Source: Desmonostoc vinosum HA7617-LM4
Lineage (GTDB): Bacteria > Cyanobacteriota > Cyanobacteriia > Cyanobacteriales > Nostocaceae
Reading direction: 5' to 3'
NCBI GenBank assembly: GCA_019359515.1
Contig: JAHHHC010000038.1
Location: forward strand, 1 to 58,365
DNA: 58,365 bases
In this document: positions 14,116 through 24,167 of the stretch, one piece after another
How the letters are laid out: every line of letters starts with the position of its first letter
Numbering within the stretch: position 1 is the stretch's first letter
Notes under the pieces: model-generated
Told to the model about the DNA's origin: nothing
What the model saw: the letters and a program-made list of their open reading frames with translations, nothing else
The model's database searches: none
Translations under genes and position numbers: made by a program

Positions 14116-16249
14116 ATCCTCCTTAACAAAACCCTTGGTTTCAACTAACATAATTTCACGCCCTCGTATACTGATTATTACTTCTTGTACAGGAGAAAAG
14201 CGTTTTAAACCAGCAAACCAACTAACAATAGAAGATTTTAAAGACACAGAAAGATTAACAGAACGCACAAAATTACTTACAAAATTCTCTTGTCCGTCTG
14301 GCCAGATGTACACAGGGCTGCAACATCTACGGGTAATGGAGGGAGTAGATATCCTACGATCGCGCTTTGGAAAAGAAGCGGTAGATGTAAAAATCATCTC
14401 AGCAGGTTATGGGCTAATCACTGAAGACAAAGTTATTGTCCCTTACTCCGTCACTTTTAACTCAATGAAAAGTGCTGAAATTTATTCATGGGCAAATTTT
14501 ATTAAAATACATGAAAGTTTTCAGCAAGCAATTGTTGAATATGATTTAGTGTTTGTATTATTGGGAGATAAATACCTCAGAGCTTTAAACTTACCTGTTG
14601 AGACTCATCAAAATCAGACTTTAATATTTTTAGCTTCCAATAAAAGTCTAGATTGTATAATTTCAGGCAATGCCAAATCAGAAGTATTAACTTTTTCTAA
14701 TGCAGATGCATCGCGCTTTGGCTGTGCTTTAGTAGGATTGAAAGGACAATTACTAAAGTTAATTGCTACTGAAATCAGAGAAAAACCTGATTTATTGGAA
14801 GAACTACATAATAATCCCCAAACATTAGAGCAAATTTTAAATAACCAGCCTTATCAATTAGAACTGCCTTTAGAAATTCCATTATTAACAGAAAAAAAAT
14901 CTAAAACAAAAAAGCAAGCAAAAAATAACAAATTGCTACAAGAAGATTTATCTACTTATTTAGAATTACCATTGGCAGTTAACACGCATTTAGCAATGCA
15001 GTATTTCATTCCTGAATGGGATGATAAAGTAGATGTTGGTTATGACTTTTTACAAGATGAATTTAGCCTAAATCGGAAAGCATATAGAGATGATATATAT
15101 GCTCATGAAATATATTCAAAACCTAATTATCACGGAATTCTAGTATCTAAAGTAGTTGTTGATAAAAGAAAAAGTAAAAGAGCAGACATAGAAAATATAG
15201 GAGGTATTCATAATTTTATAAAATTTCAAGATAAAATCATGGGAGATTGTGGAGCTTTTGGATATATTAAGCAGGAAGAACCTCCTTATAACACAGTAGA
15301 AATTCTAGATTATTATGAAAAATTAAAATTTAATTACGGAGTAAGTATTGACCATCTAATTGTAGGCCCATTTGCAGAGCCTGGAGTTAGAGAGAAGCGC
15401 TACGATTTGACTTTGCGAAATGCAGAAGAATTCATATCAAAACATCAGAAAATTGGATACAATTTTACTCCTATTGGTGTAGCTCAAGGTTGGAGTCCTG
15501 AAACTTATGCTGATGCAGTAAAAACCCTGGTTGAAATGGGATATGACTATATTGCTATAGGAGGAGTTGCCAGGACACGAACCATAGAAATTTTAGAAAT
15601 TTTGAAAGAAGTTTATCAGCATTTAACACCCAAAACTAGATTACATTTATTTGGAGTAGGGCGGATTGATGCTCTTCCTTATTTTCGCCATTTAGGAGTA
15701 ACTAGTTTTGACTCAGCAAGTCCATTACGTAAAGCTTGGTTTGATGCAATAGAAAACTATCATACTTTAAGTGGTAAAGCCTACGCTGCTGTCCGTATTC
15801 CTTTTGTAGATAAGCAGTCACAACGAATTAAGTATTTGCTATCGTCAGGTTATGAACGCGAAACTCTAAAGCAGCTTGAGCAAGAAGCACTGAAAGCTAT
15901 TCGGGAATACGATAAAGGCAATATATCACTAGATGAATCTCTTGATAAATTACTTGCTTACGATGAGTTATTAGAATTACCTCGCAACGGTAAAGTAAAC
16001 CCAACAGCTAAAGCTAGACGTTTAAGGCAACACACTCGATTATATAGGGAATTATTAGAAGTAAAACCTTGGCAGGAATGTGAGTGTAAAATCTGCCAAG
16101 ACTACGGAGTAGAAACAATAATTTTTCGTGGTAATGACCGCAACCGTAGACGCGGTTTTCACAATACTTATGTGTTTTATAAGCGTTTTCAAGAATTTCT
16201 CAAGACTGAAAATAATCTTGATAATTTTAATGTTGATAGTACTGAATAA
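14102..16249 (+). CDS. dpdA: DpdA-like DNA transglycosylase with N-terminal DUF6884-like domain
   Basis: 715 aa in two parts. Residues about 20-190 resemble DUF6884/YaaA-like proteins (LIITSCTGEKRFKPANQL, then ISAGYGLITEDKVIVPYSV). A Lys-rich linker (about 265-285) leads to a tRNA-guanine-transglycosylase fold from about 300. Key TGT residues are visible: D382 in MGDCGAFGY, D537 in SFDSASPLRKAW as the likely nucleophile, and zinc ligands C660, C662, C665 and H687 with normal CxCxxC-x21-H spacing. TGTs in such clusters (DpdA) exchange guanine for a 7-deazaguanine base in DNA. The gene overlaps queD by 14 bases. The fused N-terminal domain is unusual and may handle the precursor base. DNA is markedly AT-rich. 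Confidence 0.8.
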   Translation: MKMTKSSLTKPLVSTNIISRPRILIITSCTGEKRFKPANQLTIEDFKDTERLTERTKLLTKFSCPSGQMYTGLQHLRVMEGVDILRSRFGKEAVDVKIISAGYGLITEDKVIVPYSVTFNSMKSAEIYSWANFIKIHESFQQAIVEYDLVFVLLGDKYLRALNLPVETHQNQTLIFLASNKSLDCIISGNAKSEVLTFSNADASRFGCALVGLKGQLLKLIATEIREKPDLLEELHNNPQTLEQILNNQPYQLELPLEIPLLTEKKSKTKKQAKNNKLLQEDLSTYLELPLAVNTHLAMQYFIPEWDDKVDVGYDFLQDEFSLNRKAYRDDIYAHEIYSKPNYHGILVSKVVVDKRKSKRADIENIGGIHNFIKFQDKIMGDCGAFGYIKQEEPPYNTVEILDYYEKLKFNYGVSIDHLIVGPFAEPGVREKRYDLTLRNAEEFISKHQKIGYNFTPIGVAQGWSPETYADAVKTLVEMGYDYIAIGGVARTRTIEILEILKEVYQHLTPKTRLHLFGVGRIDALPYFRHLGVTSFDSASPLRKAWFDAIENYHTLSGKAYAAVRIPFVDKQSQRIKYLLSSGYERETLKQLEQEALKAIREYDKGNISLDESLDKLLAYDELLELPRNGKVNPTAKARRLRQHTRLYRELLEVKPWQECECKICQDYGVETIIFRGNDRNRRRGFHNTYVFYKRFQEFLKTENNLDNFNVDSTE

Positions 16250-16301
16250 TAAATTTGATATAGAGTTAAGATAAACTCAATTTAACTTTATTAAGATAAA
16301 T

Positions 16302-17183
16302 ATGAATATTGAGCAGAAATTCCTCCCTGTCTTTTCAGTAGACTGGTTAGGTTTATTCAACAGATTAAAGAATTTAGAAGGGAATTATGGGATTCTCGCA
16401 CCTATTTCATCTAATAAAAGTCTTCTAAGAAATATTCGTGATTTTGGAAAACCCTTTTTTATAGATAGTGGCGTTTTTAGAAATCAAGATTGCCCTTGGT
16501 ATTATGAAACGCATTCTGAGTACCTTGATAATCGTTGGGTGCGTAAACGAAAATTTGCTTCAGAACAGCATTTGCGGCATCAAGTCAGAGAATATCTAGA
16601 ACGCTGCGATCAATTCTCGCCTGATTTTATTTTTACACAAGATATTTTTGGAGAGCCATTACTGTCACTATATTTAGCCAGACTAACCTGGGAAGAGTAT
16701 TGGGAAAAGCAAAGAAACTATACTTTGATTGGTGTTGTTCAAGTAGGATATTCAATTTATAATTGGCAAAAAAAACTTGTTCCTCAATTAAATTCTTGTC
16801 CTCCTCATTATGATTCACCCAAAAGCTTCCTAGCTTCTCTAATCAGTGCTTATCGGGACATTGGTTATGATTACATTGCTTTGGGAGGATTGTTGAAAGT
16901 TGATAAAACTAGAACTACAGGCTTAAAATTTGGTCTGTCTACAAAGGAGTTCGATGAACTTCTCGCTTGGAGCAGACCAGAATTTGTCTTAGGGGGACTA
17001 GCGTTAACTCGCACAGAAGTATTGAGAAAGCACAAAGTCTGGGCAGATTCTACAGGTTGGCTGTGGTGGAATGAGAAATATGACAGTAAGTTTCGTGACA
17101 GAAATGGCTTTCAGGAGGTTTTAGAACTAACAGTTGGCTTAGATAATGCCACTTACGGGTGTAACACCTACAAATTCTCGTAA
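16302..17183 (+). CDS. Second TGT-like (DpdA-family) protein, short form
   Basis: 293 aa with the TGT barrel pattern. FFIDSGVF (D55) corresponds to the DSGGFQ loop, followed by GVVQVGYS, YDYIALGGL and FVLGGLALTRTEV. D249 in KVWADSTGWLWWN takes the place of the catalytic aspartate. It has no CxCxxC...H zinc site and is much shorter than the neighbouring 715-aa protein, resembling compact phage-type DpdA proteins. It could be a second enzyme with its own specificity or a partner subunit. It follows dpdA by 52 bases and overlaps the convergent gene at 17139 by 45 bases at the 3' end. Confidence 0.65.
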   Translation: MNIEQKFLPVFSVDWLGLFNRLKNLEGNYGILAPISSNKSLLRNIRDFGKPFFIDSGVFRNQDCPWYYETHSEYLDNRWVRKRKFASEQHLRHQVREYLERCDQFSPDFIFTQDIFGEPLLSLYLARLTWEEYWEKQRNYTLIGVVQVGYSIYNWQKKLVPQLNSCPPHYDSPKSFLASLISAYRDIGYDYIALGGLLKVDKTRTTGLKFGLSTKEFDELLAWSRPEFVLGGLALTRTEVLRKHKVWADSTGWLWWNEKYDSKFRDRNGFQEVLELTVGLDNATYGCNTYKFS

Positions 17184-18236
17184 AACTCGATGACAAGCAC
17201 TAATAGTCGTTTTAGTATTTGAAACAATAGCTTCTCCCTGACTCCCAACTTGTGTAACACCTCGGTCTTGCCATAGTTGATTATTACGTTTCCAGTCTAT
17301 TTCTTGTAGCCTACTTAGCCACTGGGCGAGGTTTTCTGCTGGAACACCCTCTTGATATAAATCATGGGCTAACATACCTAATGCTTGAAAGATGGGAGCG
17401 CTCACCGCTAATGACTCTTGTCTCTGAGCTGCCCGTTCTTCTTTACCTTTTATACTCCAAGGTTTTTGGAGTATAGCGTTTGCTGCTGCTGTCCAGAATG
17501 TTGTAGCCCAGTCAATTAAAGATTCTAAATTCTCTTTTGATTGCAAATGTGGAAACATATGCTGGGTTGCAGCAACCAAAGTTGCTAGTGTCAGAAGTTT
17601 AGGGTTGTGTTTACCTAAACTAGTTTCAACCATCTCTACGTTGTTATTGAACTGGGGAATCTTTTGGATCAGTTCTTTAGCAATAAAAACTGTAGGTGAT
17701 CGCTGATCAAATAGATGTGAGAGCGATACACTTGGTCTTTGTACTAAAAGGTTTTGGTCGCGGAATGCTTGGCGTTCTTCCTCCAGCGTCAAGCCTGCGT
17801 ATATCAACACGCCTATTTCTAACTTTGACAGGATAATTGCATACTCTGACTCATGTTCTTCAATGTCCTGTAACGCTTGACGAATGCCATAGCATCGATG
17901 CTGACCGTCTGTTAAGCGCAAACTAACAGAATGGTAAGGAAGGTAGATATTACCATCTCTGTAAGTTGGCGATGGTTGCACGTTAACGCAAATTGGCGGG
18001 AAAAAGGTAGTTCCATCCTGGTAAGTTTCCAGGATATATCGGGCTATTGCTTTAACCCGTGTCACGTTAAGTTTGCGTTGGGCAAAGTCCGGTAAATCTG
18101 GGATATTCGGGATATAGAGATGACCGTCATTCAGCAATCGTGCAACATCTCCAAAAGTGATGCTGGCGACATAACTCATATGCTCGCACACCTGACCGCG
18201 TTGTACAGGCACGCCTTTGATAACCAATTCAAACAT
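17139..18236 (-). CDS. dpdB: DGQHR-domain protein, DndB/DpdB-like
   Basis: 365 aa from ATG at 18236 (MFELVIKGVPVQRGQVCEHM); the longer form would need a TTG start. LRLTDGQHRCYGI at about 105-117 is the signature of DndB/DGQHR proteins. RKLNVTRVKAIARYI before it and EERQAFRDQNLLVQRPS after it are also family-like. DndB regulates phosphorothioate DNA modification, and the DGQHR protein of Dpd clusters (DpdB) is needed with DpdA for base insertion. It is the only gene of the island on the minus strand, converges with the short TGT gene (45-base overlap) and diverges from the gene at 18313. Confidence 0.75.
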   Translation of the reverse strand: MFELVIKGVPVQRGQVCEHMSYVASITFGDVARLLNDGHLYIPNIPDLPDFAQRKLNVTRVKAIARYILETYQDGTTFFPPICVNVQPSPTYRDGNIYLPYHSVSLRLTDGQHRCYGIRQALQDIEEHESEYAIILSKLEIGVLIYAGLTLEEERQAFRDQNLLVQRPSVSLSHLFDQRSPTVFIAKELIQKIPQFNNNVEMVETSLGKHNPKLLTLATLVAATQHMFPHLQSKENLESLIDWATTFWTAAANAILQKPWSIKGKEERAAQRQESLAVSAPIFQALGMLAHDLYQEGVPAENLAQWLSRLQEIDWKRNNQLWQDRGVTQVGSQGEAIVSNTKTTISACHRVLREFVGVTPVSGII

Positions 18237-18312
18237 TACTTCGCTTTTCCTGTAGGTTAACTTAATTTTTCCTAAGCTTGGATACAAGCATACATGGTAG
18301 CAAAAATTATGT

Positions 18313-18612
18313 TTGTGTATTTATGCTGGGGTGAGATATGTAGCAGCGGTAAAACTATTGCCTCACCAAGCACGGATTCCAGATGAAATTTATCCTCAGT
18401 TGTACACAATTAGACACTCATGTGAGCAAATGCTTGCTCCAAATCGAACTAGCGATGCCCCAACCGTACAAGACATCGTAAATGTAGCACTAAAGCGATT
18501 GATTAGTGATTGGCAAGACGATGAAAAGCAAAATTTGCTACGTAACGAACTTCTTGAACAACGCAGAACTGCCCGTTTAAGTATGGGTCGGAGAAAAAGT
18601 GAGGACAGCTAA
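18313..18612 (+). CDS. Small hypothetical protein, possibly ribbon-helix-helix
   Basis: About 99 aa or shorter. The core KLLPHQARIPDEIYPQLYTI, with TVQDIVNVALKRLISDWQDD after it, has the strand-helix-helix rhythm of ribbon-helix-helix DNA-binding proteins, and the C-terminus is strongly basic (RRTARLSMGRRK). The start is uncertain because the first 13 residues are not convincing. It stands directly before the helicase gene (70 bases), divergent from the DGQHR gene, a good position for a regulator or a small core component of the island. Confidence 0.5.
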   Translation: MCIYAGVRYVAAVKLLPHQARIPDEIYPQLYTIRHSCEQMLAPNRTSDAPTVQDIVNVALKRLISDWQDDEKQNLLRNELLEQRRTARLSMGRRKSEDS

Positions 18613-18682
18613 AGGTTGTCATCTGATGCGAAATTAACTAATTCTGGCTTACTAGGTTCATCTACCTTACAGTCCAAAAACC

Positions 18683-21600
18683 ATGAGCTTAGACTCTGAC
18701 ACCATTAAACAGCTGGCTGATGAAGTTCTGACTTTCATTGAACAACGGGAAGCAGAACAAGTTGCCTATGGCATTTACGATGTAACAATGGCAGGGGTTG
18801 AAGTAATTGATAATTTCAAACCCTCCGAAGACATTGTATTAACTGCTGAAGAAAAAACAGAAGCACTCAGAAAGGCTTTAGCACAACTTGCAAATGACTT
18901 GCAAATTATCCGGTTTAACCAGGTAGAGTCTCCTGATGACTGGATTTTTCGCAGTCGAATAGCAGAAACTGTAAGGTTGTTATCAAAACTCCGTCAAAGA
19001 ATTGTTCGAGATAACAACCTCAAAGCATCGCACCGCATCAGCAATAGCAAGCGTTTAGTAGCAGATATTAAGTTTAGTGTCACTTCTCGTCGCGTACCTC
19101 GAAGGAACATTGCAGTGCAAAAGAGCATGACACCTTTACTTAGTGGTAATACAGAGCAACAGCGAACAGCAAACCTACTTTTAGAGGTAATTGACACCCA
19201 TCTACCGAAGCTACGGGAGATGAGTGGCTTCCAAAAACGAACTTTAGAAAGAATCCTCGAAGCAATCGAGTTAGAAATACAAGAAGGTATTGAAAAAGGT
19301 GTTGTAGTTACTGCTAGCACAGGAGCGGGTAAAACCTACGCCTTCTTTTTACCCGTACTCGCCAAGATGGTGCTGGAACGTTGTTTGCGAGGTCGAGAAG
19401 GGGTTAAGGCCATTTGCATCTACCCACGAGTTGCACTGTCTGAAAATCAACTTACTGATTTTATTGAAGTATTATTTTATCTCAACCAAGTTCTGGCAAG
19501 GCACAATCTTTCAAAATTGACGATTGGGGTAGAAAGTGGTGCAGCAGTTTACCAAATACGGGACTTCCAGGATATAACTCCCGATCGCCAACAGAAACTG
19601 TCCAAGATGCGAGGCTGGAGTTTCAGCGAAAAGCCCAGTGGTTATCTATCACCGTTTGCTTACTGTGTAGGTACAGACAGCAAGGCTTGCAAAACCGATA
19701 AACAAAGATTGCTCGTCCGTCCCACAGATCCCAAAACTTTAATTTGCCCTATCTGCGATAAGCGATATCCCTTTATACAATTTTCTAGGGATGTCATGGC
19801 AGAACATCCACCCGATTTGCTCATTGCTACCACAGAATCACTTCATCGACGGCTGTTATCAACAAAATATCAATACCTGTTTGGTAATGATAAGTTTTGT
19901 GCGCCTTCAGTTGTGATGTTAGATGAAATTCACCTACAAACTTCAACTGCTGGGACTCAAGTAGCACTTCTGCTACGACGATTGATGGCAAGGATTCGTT
20001 TGGGTAAGCGCGATCGCAACGAACAAAGTAATTTAGCATTTGTAGGGTTGAGTGCCACTATTTCTGAACCAATTGAATTTATTTCTGAGTTATCTGGTAT
20101 ACCTGCTCCTCGCATTAAACGGGTATATTCTCAAGATAATGAAATGCAGACGATTGGTGCTGAACGCTATATATTTGTCCGGGCTGAGGATAACGAAGAT
20201 ACTGCTGTAATTTCAACTTTAATTCAAACAGCAATGTGCGTACTGCACACAATGCCACAACCATCAACAGGTTCAGACTTAAAGCGCTACCGAACATTTG
20301 GCTTTGTCCAGTCTTTAGACATTGCAGGTCGCTGGTTATACCAGATGGAAGATGCAGAGAAAATAAAACCAGAACAACGCAGAGAAAGAGAAAGATATAA
20401 ATCGCAAAAAACGCCTCTTGACCAAAGGCAAATTAGGTACATTCCATTATATGCGTATCGATACCCACCATTTAATCGGCAACTTTTTCCTAACTTCTTT
20501 GGTTCCAATTTTAGTTGTAACTGTAATTGTCATAAAAGTAAAAGTCCAGATTTAAATTGTCCATACTTCCAAGCAGGAGAATGCTGGTGGGTACTCAGCC
20601 AGAAAGATAAAGCACGTCAAGAATCTCTAAATATTAAACGGAAAACGGGGAGCGATCGCTCAATTACCATCGAACCTAACGATGACTTAATAATTACAAC
20701 AACTGCATTAGAAGTTGGTTACGATGACGAAGCATTAATGTGTGTTTTACAATACACAGCACCTGCAAATGTCGCTAGTTTTGTGCAACGTAAAGGTCGA
20801 GGAGGACGGAAAGTTGGCACGCGACCGATTGTAGTTACGGTACTCAGTCCCTATAAATCTACTGACTTATTTTTGTTTCGTAACGAACACATCCTTACAG
20901 ACCCTACTTTCCAAAAACTGCCTCTCAATTCTCAAAACCGATACCTGCAAAGAATTCATGGGTTTTACGCTTTCTTTGACTGGTTAGCTTATCAGGCAAG
21001 TCGTACAGGAATTGACCTCGAACTCGATAATTTATCTAGGCAAGGGTATGAGTATCTAATAGAGCAAAGTGTGGATTTGGGAGTATTGCTGGAATTTAAA
21101 GATTATCTCAAACAAACTTTTGCAATACCAGATGATGCGATAAAACAGGTACTTGACGATGAGTCAGAAGGATTTTTGTGCCAGATTTTCTACGAAGGCT
21201 TGATGAAAGGGGTAAATCCGCAGTTTGAGCAAGAAAACAAGCTACGCGTTAATAACACTAGAGCTTTGTTGTATAAGCACTTACCGGAGAATTTATTTTC
21301 TGACATCAATTTGCCAGAGGTGCAAGTTGACTACCGTCCCGATAATCACAACCCCAATAAAAAGCCTAACTCTGAAAGCATCAGTTTGGCGGTGAGCGAA
21401 ACAATCCCAGGTAATGTAACATTTCGCGGTGGCGAGGGTTCAACTTGGATACCACCAGAAATTTCCGATGGTGAACCACCCCGAATAGCCATTAATCGGT
21501 ACTATAAAATTAGCCCCCTAAACTACCCTCCGAATACAGTTAACTTGCCAACACGGGCGCTGAAGAAAGTAGACATTACTAAAAAAAGTACCAACTTTCT

Positions 21601-23641
21601 GAATTTATATCGTCCCACTGCGATTAAGCCCAAGCAGTTTAGTCGAGACTATAACTCATCATTTTGGTGGTGTAACCCAGAAACAGGAGAGTTATCTGAA
21701 AGCCGTACATCTGAGAATGCAGCGCAAGATACACAATCATTAGCTCATTCCTGTTCGGCTAACGCTATCAGTGCGGTAGCAATTCGCCCTGTCCGAGGTG
21801 ATACTCCCACGCCCGCATATACCCTTAAGCCTGGTCATTCTTCGCTTAAGAGCGATCCATTAGGGCAAGAATTAATACAACGAGTTGTTTTTTACAGTGA
21901 CGAAACTGCAAATCTTAATTTATTAGATGTGCAGCGAATTATTTTGGGAAGTGAGTACACGATTAAATTCCACAATTCACCAACTGAAGAAATTCGTGGA
22001 GTCGTGGGTTTTACAGCAGATGAGGAAAGTCTAAGCAACTGTGCTTTAGGATACCAGATATTGACGGAGGGAGTTTGTTTTGACCTCAATCCCGATTTGC
22101 TAACAAAGCTCCAATTCTCTGCTTCGACACAGAAAAATCTGTGTTATCATGCCATCCACCACGCCTTTGTTAGTGTTCTCACGGTTGAATATCATGAAAA
22201 CTACTTTGCTGCTGAATATCTTGTTAATGTGCTGCTGACTATAGCAGATAGATGGTGTGGTGGAGAAGGAGGAACACCTGAAGGACTGCATGATTGGTTT
22301 ACTCGTGGTAATAATCAGTTTGACCGTTGGTTGATAGAAGCAATTAACGAGATACAGCAGTTGTCCCGCAAAAATCAACAAGCTGTTTACCAATTAATAA
22401 AGAGTGACAATGATTACTTATCAATATTTTTGAACCTATATGCTGAAATTCATAGCGGTGGATTGCGCTATCAGCAATACTTACGGGACAGCTTTCAGTA
22501 TAGTCTGACTCAAGCTTTCAAGTCTGTAGCACAAGAAGTTGCAGGTGTTGAGGCACTAAATTACGTTGCAGCATGGACTGAGTTACACGCTGACTTTGAG
22601 GGAACTGCTGCTGACCGGATCTGGTTGTACGAAATTGGGATGGGGGGTATTGGTGTAATGCGGGCAACCCATGACTTGCTACGCAACCATGCCGATAAAT
22701 TCTGGACAACCCTTGCCAACAAAATGACTCGCTGTATCACTGCCCAAGAGGAAGCATTTTTGCGTCATTTATTAGCACAACCTGAGTCTTGGTTAGAAGG
22801 ATGTGCAACTAGAGTAAATCAAATTATAGCAGCAGGTAAATCTAGCGATCGCCAAAAGAAAATAGAAGAGTTAATGGCACAGGTACGGCAACAACTAGGT
22901 ATACCTATGCGCCAAACTCAACTCAAAGCTTTACTACGGGTTTTTATTCCCGACTACATTCAGCAACTAGGCGATACACCTCTGGTTAACTGGCGTATTT
23001 TTCGGGAAATTAACCACGAGTTTCTTCCCTCGTGTGCTGAACAGTTAGGACGTGACCCTACATTTACTGAAGCATCGGCGCTACTTTACCGCAAAGTAGT
23101 TAAAGCTAGGCGTGACAAACAACCACCGCCCTATCCAGAGTTAACACGTTTACTTGAAATTTACGAAGCCGAATATGGTGCTTCGTTACCTGAAGCACGT
23201 AAAGCATTTGAAGCAGGGGTAGAACGCCGGATGCTTTTAAATTGTCGCTGCAACTGCTCTAGTTGCTTAGACGACCGCAGTGGCGACATCGAATCACCAG
23301 GTTTAAGCCGTCATCTGCTGAACCGTCCTTTACTGACGGAATGGTTAAATCAGGTTCGCACTCCTCAAACCCTAGAATTAGATGGCACTGTAAGCGGTGC
23401 TAGCATCTGTGACAGAATGAGTTCCTTGCTGGAAAATGGCTGTCAAACGATTTATTTACGGGTAAAAACCGATAATCTTACGTCCCTCTGTGCCACAATT
23501 AGCTACTTGACGGACGCAGGCATCGACACAGATACCGGTATGGTTTACCCAATGATTACTGATATTCAAACCATCTACCCTAACGATTTAAGACCAAACG
23601 AAGTACCTGTCATTCAAGTAACAGTTCGTCCTATAAAGTGA
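18683..23641 (+). CDS. dpdJ: Large DEAD/DEAH-type helicase, DpdJ-like
   Basis: 1652-aa SF2 helicase. Walker A is TASTGAGKT (about 209-217), motif II is LDEIHLQ (D414), motif III is GLSATIS (about 455-461) and motif VI is FVQRKGRGGRKVG (about 700-712). A Cys/His cluster (CNCNCHKSK, then CPY and GECWW at about 611-635) lies inside domain 2. A C-terminal CRCNCSSC motif near residue 1520 recalls DUF1998-type helicases. Length and order fit DpdJ, a helicase of the restriction arm of Dpd systems. The next gene begins 11 bases after its stop, so it is operonic with the PLD protein. Confidence 0.75.
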   Translation: MSLDSDTIKQLADEVLTFIEQREAEQVAYGIYDVTMAGVEVIDNFKPSEDIVLTAEEKTEALRKALAQLANDLQIIRFNQVESPDDWIFRSRIAETVRLLSKLRQRIVRDNNLKASHRISNSKRLVADIKFSVTSRRVPRRNIAVQKSMTPLLSGNTEQQRTANLLLEVIDTHLPKLREMSGFQKRTLERILEAIELEIQEGIEKGVVVTASTGAGKTYAFFLPVLAKMVLERCLRGREGVKAICIYPRVALSENQLTDFIEVLFYLNQVLARHNLSKLTIGVESGAAVYQIRDFQDITPDRQQKLSKMRGWSFSEKPSGYLSPFAYCVGTDSKACKTDKQRLLVRPTDPKTLICPICDKRYPFIQFSRDVMAEHPPDLLIATTESLHRRLLSTKYQYLFGNDKFCAPSVVMLDEIHLQTSTAGTQVALLLRRLMARIRLGKRDRNEQSNLAFVGLSATISEPIEFISELSGIPAPRIKRVYSQDNEMQTIGAERYIFVRAEDNEDTAVISTLIQTAMCVLHTMPQPSTGSDLKRYRTFGFVQSLDIAGRWLYQMEDAEKIKPEQRRERERYKSQKTPLDQRQIRYIPLYAYRYPPFNRQLFPNFFGSNFSCNCNCHKSKSPDLNCPYFQAGECWWVLSQKDKARQESLNIKRKTGSDRSITIEPNDDLIITTTALEVGYDDEALMCVLQYTAPANVASFVQRKGRGGRKVGTRPIVVTVLSPYKSTDLFLFRNEHILTDPTFQKLPLNSQNRYLQRIHGFYAFFDWLAYQASRTGIDLELDNLSRQGYEYLIEQSVDLGVLLEFKDYLKQTFAIPDDAIKQVLDDESEGFLCQIFYEGLMKGVNPQFEQENKLRVNNTRALLYKHLPENLFSDINLPEVQVDYRPDNHNPNKKPNSESISLAVSETIPGNVTFRGGEGSTWIPPEISDGEPPRIAINRYYKISPLNYPPNTVNLPTRALKKVDITKKSTNFLNLYRPTAIKPKQFSRDYNSSFWWCNPETGELSESRTSENAAQDTQSLAHSCSANAISAVAIRPVRGDTPTPAYTLKPGHSSLKSDPLGQELIQRVVFYSDETANLNLLDVQRIILGSEYTIKFHNSPTEEIRGVVGFTADEESLSNCALGYQILTEGVCFDLNPDLLTKLQFSASTQKNLCYHAIHHAFVSVLTVEYHENYFAAEYLVNVLLTIADRWCGGEGGTPEGLHDWFTRGNNQFDRWLIEAINEIQQLSRKNQQAVYQLIKSDNDYLSIFLNLYAEIHSGGLRYQQYLRDSFQYSLTQAFKSVAQEVAGVEALNYVAAWTELHADFEGTAADRIWLYEIGMGGIGVMRATHDLLRNHADKFWTTLANKMTRCITAQEEAFLRHLLAQPESWLEGCATRVNQIIAAGKSSDRQKKIEELMAQVRQQLGIPMRQTQLKALLRVFIPDYIQQLGDTPLVNWRIFREINHEFLPSCAEQLGRDPTFTEASALLYRKVVKARRDKQPPPYPELTRLLEIYEAEYGASLPEARKAFEAGVERRMLLNCRCNCSSCLDDRSGDIESPGLSRHLLNRPLLTEWLNQVRTPQTLELDGTVSGASICDRMSSLLENGCQTIYLRVKTDNLTSLCATISYLTDAGIDTDTGMVYPMITDIQTIYPNDLRPNEVPVIQVTVRPIK

Positions 23642-23651
23642 GGTTCCGCCA

Positions 23652-24167
23652 GTGACAAAGCAATTAACTCAATTGCAACTCAGTGGTCAGGCAATGATTT
23701 ACAACTTTCTGCTCAATGAGATTTTAGCATCACAATTAGAGGGCAGTTACGAGTTTTGGATTGTCTCACCTTGGGTAACAAATTTACGTTTAAAAAAACC
23801 CTACTATGTCTCTTTTGGGGAAATTGTAGAGACAAAACAAGAAGCATTACACCTGTTTGACATTCTGCATCAAATGGCCGCCAATGGGGGTAAAGTGTAC
23901 ATCACAGTAGGTAGTGATAAAGAATATCATCCAATATTAAGACAACTCAGCAACAAAAGCGATCGCATTCAGGTAAGGGTACTTTCCAAACTCCATACCA
24001 AAGCATACGTTGGTCGTTACGGTGCTATTAACGGTTCACTAAATTTAACTGATGGGGGAGTTAATCAAAATTTTGAACTCTTCACATACAATCATGACGA
24101 ACGGAGTATTGCTGAATTACGGAATATATGTGTACAGCATTTTGAACAAGGATTACTACTGTCATGA
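23652..24167 (+). CDS. dpdK: PLD-like nuclease domain protein, DpdK-like
   Basis: 171 aa, GTG start 11 bases after the helicase stop. A single HKD half-site is clear: H115-x-K117 in KLHTKAYVG, followed by GAINGSLNLTDGG with N131. FWIVSPWVTNL near residue 36 is the usual first strand of PLD-superfamily proteins. A single HKD implies action as a dimer, as in PLD nucleases such as Nuc or BfiI. In Dpd clusters the PLD protein DpdK accompanies the DpdJ helicase. Its TGA overlaps the next ATG (ATGA at 24164-24167). Confidence 0.8.
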   Translation: MTKQLTQLQLSGQAMIYNFLLNEILASQLEGSYEFWIVSPWVTNLRLKKPYYVSFGEIVETKQEALHLFDILHQMAANGGKVYITVGSDKEYHPILRQLSNKSDRIQVRVLSKLHTKAYVGRYGAINGSLNLTDGGVNQNFELFTYNHDERSIAELRNICVQHFEQGLLLS

